Shown here in pieces: positions 32,886 through 36,527 of a DNA stretch of 36,527 nt. Below the pieces are notes generated by a model that worked only from the letters and a program-made list of their open reading frames with translations, was not told where the DNA came from and did not search any database. The stretch spans positions 1 to 36,527 of the forward strand of contig DEQO01000181.1 of the NCBI GenBank assembly GCA_002360495.1, given 5' to 3'. The translations under genes were made by a program, and so were the position numbers. How positions within the stretch are numbered: position 1 is the stretch's first letter; each line of letters opens with the position of its first letter. This DNA is from Flavobacteriales bacterium UBA3364. Its GTDB lineage: Bacteria; Bacteroidota; Bacteroidia; Flavobacteriales_F; PHOS-HE28.

Positions 32886-32893
32886 TACATTTG
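32886..32893 (+). promoter_or_regulatory. -7 box for the M1 peptidase
   Basis: TACATTTG, an exact TAnnTTTG match, lies 20 nt before the ATG at 32914 and after the in-frame ATG at 32845, so the shorter start is preferred. Confidence 0.5.
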
Positions 32894-32913
32894 GCCCTGT
32901 TTTACTCTCCGGA

Positions 32914-34818
32914 ATGTCTGCGAACACCACTGCGATCGGCACCGCGCTGATCTTCCTTTTTTGCGCATGCGGAAGCGATCCCGCGAGCAGGACATCGGAC
33001 CATGAGTTGGATGGCAAGGACACCCTTGGCAACATGGACCATCACAGCCACGCACGCCCGATGGAGGCGGTCATCGAGCACTTGGACCTGGATATCGCGG
33101 TGGACATGGCCGCCAAACGCATCTCGGGTACCGCGAGCTATGCGATCCGCACAAAGCAGGGCGATCACATCATCCTGGACACCGATGGCCTGGTCATCGA
33201 GGGTGTTGTTGATGGTGCCGGAACGAAGTTGCCCTACACGCTCGGCGACAGCACGTTCCTGGGTCGACCGTTGAATGTGGAGTTACCTGCTGGCACCGAC
33301 CGTATCGCGATCAGCTACCACACAGGTGACCATGCAAAGGCACTCCAGTGGTTGGCACCGGAGCAAACGGCCGACAAGAAGCATCCGTTCCTGTTCACCC
33401 AAGGGCAGGCCATTCTCACGCGGAGTTGGATACCGGTGCAGGACAGCCCGGGTATCCGGTTCACTTACACGGCCAAGGTCAGCGTACCCAATGACCTCAT
33501 GGCGGTGATGAGCGCTTCGAACCCGCAGGGACGCAGTTCCGATGGCACCTACCGTTTCACGATGGACCAAGCCATACCGGCTTACCTCGTGGCGTTGGCG
33601 GTGGGCGACCTCGCATTCAAGCCGGTCGACGCGCGCACGGGTGTGTATGCCGAACGAGGGGTAGTGGATCAGGCCGCATGGGAATTCGCGGACATGGGGA
33701 CCATGCTCAATATCGCGGAGAGGCTCTACGGCCCGTACAGATGGGAGCGGTACGATGTGATCGTACTTCCGCCCAGTTTCCCGTTCGGTGGCATGGAGAA
33801 CCCCCGTTTGACATTCGCAACGCCCACGATCCTGGCCGGCGATCGTTCCCTGACGGCGCTCGTAGCACACGAATTGGCGCATAGTTGGAGCGGTAACCTG
33901 GTGACCAACGCTACCTGGAACGACTTCTGGTTGAACGAGGGTTTCACGGTGTATTTCGAGAGCCGGATCTCCGAGGCGATCCATGGTCCGGACTATGCCG
34001 GCATGTTGCAACAACTCGGGCGCCAGGACCTGCTGAGCACGTTGGTGCGTATTGCGAACAGCGCACATCCGGAGGACAGCAAACTCCGTCTTGATCTGAA
34101 GGGTCGCGATCCGGATGAAGGCATGACGGAGGTCGCCTATGAGAAAGGGGCGGCATTCCTGCGGCTATTGGAGTCCAAGGTGGGGCGGCCGAAGTTCGAT
34201 GGTTTCCTGCGGGACTACTTCGCTCGCTTTGCCTTCCAGAGCATGACCACGGACCGGTTCCTTTCGCATTTGCAGGAGCATTTGTTGGAACCCAACCATA
34301 TCACCCTTGACGTGGATGCCTGGGTAGACGGTGTGGGCCTGCCTGCCGATGCTCCCACACCGGTGAGCGACCGGTTCAACAAGGTGGAGCACGAGATCCA
34401 GCGATGGATCGCAGGTACACCGGCCCGGCAGTTGGACACCACCGGTTGGAGCACCTTCGAGTGGATGCATTTCCTGCGCCACCTGCCGAAGGCCATGACC
34501 GAGGAGCAGATGGTGGAACTGGACAAGGCCTTCCATTTCACCACCAGCGGGAACTCGGAGGTGCTGGCGGCCTGGTTGGAAAGTTGTATCCGCAATGATC
34601 ACGACGCGGCCTTCGTCCGGCTCGATCAGTTCCTGAATACGGTCGGGCGCCGGAAGTTCCTCGTGCCCTTGTACACGGAGATGACCGCCACGGAGAAGGG
34701 CCGGATAATGGCGCAGGCGATCTATCGTACGGCACGTCCGAACTACCATTCGGTATCGGTGCATACGATCGACGACATACTGGCGTGGAAGGACAACCAG
34801 CCGCCGGTCAATTTCTGA
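32914..34818 (+). CDS. M1-family aminopeptidase, leukotriene A4 hydrolase type, lipoprotein
   Basis: Zinc metallopeptidase removing N-terminal residues from peptides. 634 aa from ATG at 32914. MSANTTAIGTALIFLFCACG is a lipoprotein-type signal, so it is probably envelope-anchored. The exopeptidase motif GGMENP is at 292-297. The zinc site is H319-E320-x-x-H323 (VAHELAHSWSGNLV) with E342 (FWLNEGFT), the HEXXH-x18-E arrangement. YEKGAAFLRLLE and the helical C-terminal domain of the LTA4H group follow. A His-rich segment (MDHHSHARPM, 41-50) sits just after the lipobox and might bind metal. All catalytic residues are present. Confidence 0.93.
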   Translation: MSANTTAIGTALIFLFCACGSDPASRTSDHELDGKDTLGNMDHHSHARPMEAVIEHLDLDIAVDMAAKRISGTASYAIRTKQGDHIILDTDGLVIEGVVDGAGTKLPYTLGDSTFLGRPLNVELPAGTDRIAISYHTGDHAKALQWLAPEQTADKKHPFLFTQGQAILTRSWIPVQDSPGIRFTYTAKVSVPNDLMAVMSASNPQGRSSDGTYRFTMDQAIPAYLVALAVGDLAFKPVDARTGVYAERGVVDQAAWEFADMGTMLNIAERLYGPYRWERYDVIVLPPSFPFGGMENPRLTFATPTILAGDRSLTALVAHELAHSWSGNLVTNATWNDFWLNEGFTVYFESRISEAIHGPDYAGMLQQLGRQDLLSTLVRIANSAHPEDSKLRLDLKGRDPDEGMTEVAYEKGAAFLRLLESKVGRPKFDGFLRDYFARFAFQSMTTDRFLSHLQEHLLEPNHITLDVDAWVDGVGLPADAPTPVSDRFNKVEHEIQRWIAGTPARQLDTTGWSTFEWMHFLRHLPKAMTEEQMVELDKAFHFTTSGNSEVLAAWLESCIRNDHDAAFVRLDQFLNTVGRRKFLVPLYTEMTATEKGRIMAQAIYRTARPNYHSVSVHTIDDILAWKDNQPPVNF

Positions 34819-34837
34819 ACGCCGGCAGGATCGAGGC

Positions 34838-34857
34838 CCAGCGGATCACAGCGCTGG
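34838..34857. terminator. Weak hairpin between convergent genes
   Basis: CCAGCG (34838-34843) can pair with CGCTGG (34852-34857). No T run follows; it is the only structure seen between the M1 and redoxin genes. Confidence 0.25.
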
Positions 34858-34864
34858 TAAATGC

Positions 34865-35680
34865 CTAATGGGCAACGGTGACACGGCTTGACGCCACACA
34901 CTTCCCGTCCCCGAACACACGGACGAAATAGCTACCCTGACCGAGTTCACCGAGGTCAGTTCCATACGTGGATCGTCCGGCCGGGACCCTTCCATGGGCC
35001 ATGGCCAGAACAGATCGACCGAGTTGGTCGGTAACCACGGTGCGCAGGTCCACTGAATGGGAAAGGTCGATCAGGAGGTCGATCCGACCTGACGTGATCG
35101 ACGGCGTGATCCTGACATCAGGTCCGGGTCGCGTAGGCGGAATGCCAAGGGTACACGACATTGGTATCGCAGTGCCGTTGTCCGGGATCTCTGCCACCAG
35201 GTCAGCAAAGCTGGTCGGCCAGAGGGCGTTGTTCAACATGGTATTGTCCACGTCGATCACGCACATGGTGGGAAAAGCGAACACGCCGAACGCGTCGGTG
35301 ATCGGGCCACCGTTGATACCTATCGCAGGTGGATGAGCGAAGTCACCACCGAAATCCTGGGCGAATTGTTCGGCTTGTTCATCGGTGTCGATCCCGGCAT
35401 TGACCGAGAGACAGAACAGACCACCACCGTTGCACCCGTAGGTCTCGTACAATTCGCTGAAGAAAGGTGCATAGGCCTGGCAGGGCTCGCAATCGTAGAA
35501 AAAGAAATCCAGGACGACCACCTTTCCTGATGCCGTGATATCATGGAGCGAGTAGAAGGTGCCATCCGTTCCCAGAGTGGCGAAGTTGGCCACAGTCGAT
35601 CCGTTCGGGTAATTGTCCGCTTGGGCCCGGGTTGTGCCTTGTAGCAACACCAGGAGCAGTGAAAGTTCGAAGTGTCTCAC
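34865..35680 (-). CDS. Thioredoxin-fold (TlpA/redoxin-like) protein with T9SS tail
   Basis: 271 aa from GTG at 35680 (VRHFELSLLLVLLQGTTRAQ, a signal peptide). The thioredoxin-like domain spans about 25-180: GTFYSLHDI, then KVVVLDFFFYDCEPCQAYAP with the redox pair C64/C67, and FGVFAFPTMCVID containing the cis-Pro (FPT). The last ~80 residues resemble a T9SS type A sorting domain (VRITPSITSGRIDLLIDLS; VVTDQLGRSVLAMA; GSYFVRVFGDGKCV), although the usual PNP is SIT here. The combination points to a surface or secreted disulfide-active protein. The upstream ATG at 35734 is beyond a -7-like box and a terminator and is not used. Confidence 0.82.
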   Translation of the reverse strand: MRHFELSLLLVLLQGTTRAQADNYPNGSTVANFATLGTDGTFYSLHDITASGKVVVLDFFFYDCEPCQAYAPFFSELYETYGCNGGGLFCLSVNAGIDTDEQAEQFAQDFGGDFAHPPAIGINGGPITDAFGVFAFPTMCVIDVDNTMLNNALWPTSFADLVAEIPDNGTAIPMSCTLGIPPTRPGPDVRITPSITSGRIDLLIDLSHSVDLRTVVTDQLGRSVLAMAHGRVPAGRSTYGTDLGELGQGSYFVRVFGDGKCVASSRVTVAH

Positions 35681-35700
35681 GCTGGATCGGTATGGAAGGA

Positions 35701-35708
35701 CAAATGTG
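35701..35708 (-). promoter_or_regulatory. -7 box for the redoxin gene
   Basis: Minus-strand CACATTTG, one mismatch to TAnnTTTG, lies 20 nt before the GTG at 35680. Confidence 0.35.
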
Positions 35709-35714
35709 TGGGTA

Positions 35715-35753
35715 AAAGCAACGCCCCCAACCATGTTCCACGGCGGGGGCGTT
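35715..35753 (-). terminator. Hairpin terminator upstream of the redoxin gene
   Basis: AACGCCCCC (35720-35728) pairs with GGGGGCGTT (35745-35753), loop 16 nt. On the minus strand it is followed by GCTTTTACCC. It would stop transcription from the hydrolase gene upstream. Confidence 0.55.
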
Positions 35754-35867
35754 CAACGAAAGATCTCCTGGCCTGATCGGCCACGGCAATGAGCGTCAGG
35801 ATGGAGCAGGGTAATGGACGCGTCATGGAAGTTGGATCTGCACTGAAGGAACGAGGAAGCGGGAAAC

Positions 35868-35899
35868 GCCCCCGGTCACGACCAAGGCAGTATGGGGGC
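35868..35899 (-). terminator. Hairpin after the hydrolase gene
   Basis: GCCCCC (35868-35873) pairs with GGGGGC (35894-35899), and TTTC follows on the minus strand. It lies just beyond the stop codon. Two GC-rich hairpins thus follow this gene within 180 nt. Confidence 0.5.
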
Positions 35900-35902
35900 C
35901 TG

Positions 35903-36527
35903 TCAGCCGACCTGCTCCATGCAACGGCCTAGGATGACCGGATCGATGGAGTGACCGCCTGGGAAGGAATGGGCCTGGGTCTTCACGTTCGCGCGGTTCA
36001 GTCGCTCCTCATTCTCCCGCCACACCTGTTCGGGGACAAGGGTATCCTTGCTTCCGTGTACAAGTTGAACGGTACTTCGTTGGAAGGTCCGTTTGAGTTC
36101 CGCGCCGGTGAGGTCGGGCGGGAGCGATCCGCCCCAGAGGATCACACGTTCCGGCTTGTTGGTACCGAGGGCCATCCAACGAACGACCGTGGCCACGCCT
36201 TGGGAGAATCCCAATGCATTCAAGGGTAGGTCACCGGTTTCTTTACGGATCAGATCGCACACGGCATCCAGATAGGCGACATGGTCCTGGATCTCGTTCT
36301 CACGGTCCTCCCGGGTCATCCAGGTAGCACCAACGCGTTGATGGGATGCATCCGTGTAGAACCGCGACAGTCCCTCCGGGGCGACGATCAGTTTATCATC
36401 GCTCTGTTCTTCGAATGCGTTGAGGAAGAAACGGGCCAGTTGGCCATATCCGTGCACGACGACCCAAACGGAACGGGCCTTTGCCGGATCCCCGAGCACG
36501 TGGTAACGTGCCGTGCGTTGGACGCGG
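35903..36527 (-). CDS. Alpha/beta hydrolase (carboxylesterase-like), 5' end outside the window
   Basis: The frame stays open to the window edge; GTG at 36499 is internal, since RVQRTARYHVLGDPAKARSV reads on continuously. The visible part is about 207 aa. The oxyanion region is VVVHGYGQLARFF, the nucleophile elbow is LGFSQGVATVVRW, the acid is in GSKDTLVPEQV, and the histidine is in FPGGHSIDP. This matches the phospholipase/carboxylesterase subfamily, which cleaves short-chain esters in the cytoplasm. The substrate is not clear. It ends before two hairpins and the redoxin gene. Confidence 0.88.
   Translation of the reverse strand, partial: RVQRTARYHVLGDPAKARSVWVVVHGYGQLARFFLNAFEEQSDDKLIVAPEGLSRFYTDASHQRVGATWMTREDRENEIQDHVAYLDAVCDLIRKETGDLPLNALGFSQGVATVVRWMALGTNKPERVILWGGSLPPDLTGAELKRTFQRSTVQLVHGSKDTLVPEQVWRENEERLNRANVKTQAHSFPGGHSIDPVILGRCMEQVG

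Noticed and set aside
1..36527. Mobile elements, prophage or integrated island
   Set aside because: No transposase, integrase, terminal repeats or tRNA-adjacent integrase was seen; the toxin-antitoxin pair alone is not enough to call an island.

Overview
The window reads as a chromosomal segment of a fairly G+C-rich member of the Bacteroidota, most likely a Flavobacteriales-type genome of the kind recovered from wastewater or freshwater. The evidence is internal: five proteins end in type IX secretion (T9SS) type A sorting domains; there is a TonB-dependent receptor/DUF4249 lipoprotein pair; the primary sigma factor is the short Bacteroidota form starting MRQLKIT; GAPDH is the long form; and many genes are preceded by a TAnnTTTG-like -7 box (often TAnnTTCG here) instead of an E. 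coli-type -10.

Layout. 1-1.5 kb: 3' end of a T9SS cargo protein, then a 460-bp gap holding three hairpin terminators and a cryptic short transcription unit behind a palindromic promoter. 1.9-6.0 kb (minus): gap, rpoD and a DegP/HtrA protease. 6.2-8.1 kb (plus): dapF and mltG. 8.1-8.8 kb: a VapBC-type toxin-antitoxin pair with tandem 8-bp repeats in front. 8.9-15.0 kb (minus): two T9SS surface proteins in an operon, one of 1510 aa. 15.2-16.6 kb: a phosphosugar mutase whose stop codon overlaps that of a convergent 1389-aa FG-GAP repeat protein (to 20.75 kb). 20.9-23.2 kb: a DUF2279 protein, a NUDIX hydrolase and an Smr-domain protein. 23.2-23.7 kb: RNase P RNA and its terminator. 23.8-26.5 kb: an SGNH-like protein and a pair of secreted proteins of unknown function. 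26.4-28.0 kb (minus): a short, probably truncated TPR gene and trxB. 28.0-31.4 kb (minus): a DUF4249 lipoprotein and its TonB-dependent receptor. 31.4-32.3 kb: mostly non-coding, with a possible mini membrane protein, tRNA-Pro(GGG) and terminators. 32.3-34.8 kb: a small secreted protein and an M1 aminopeptidase lipoprotein. 34.9-36.5 kb (minus): a thioredoxin-fold protein with a T9SS tail and a 5'-truncated alpha/beta hydrolase.

Together this is a housekeeping backbone (glycolysis, sigma factor, lysine/peptidoglycan synthesis, redox, tRNA processing) interleaved with envelope and secreted proteins. I found no transposase, integrase, prophage or CRISPR array. The most unusual signals are: (a) a 16-bp palindrome TACCCA-N4-TGGGTA occurring twice, at 1606 and 32243, each exactly 24 nt before a -7-like box, once before a small secreted protein and once before a terminator-bounded unit with no ordinary gene; (b) many -7 boxes lying only 4-20 nt before the start codon, implying very short or absent leaders; (c) G/C homopolymer tracts of 8-10 nt, one inside a signal-peptide coding region; (d) a thioredoxin-like protein apparently exported by T9SS. 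All functional statements come from reading motifs; no database search was possible.
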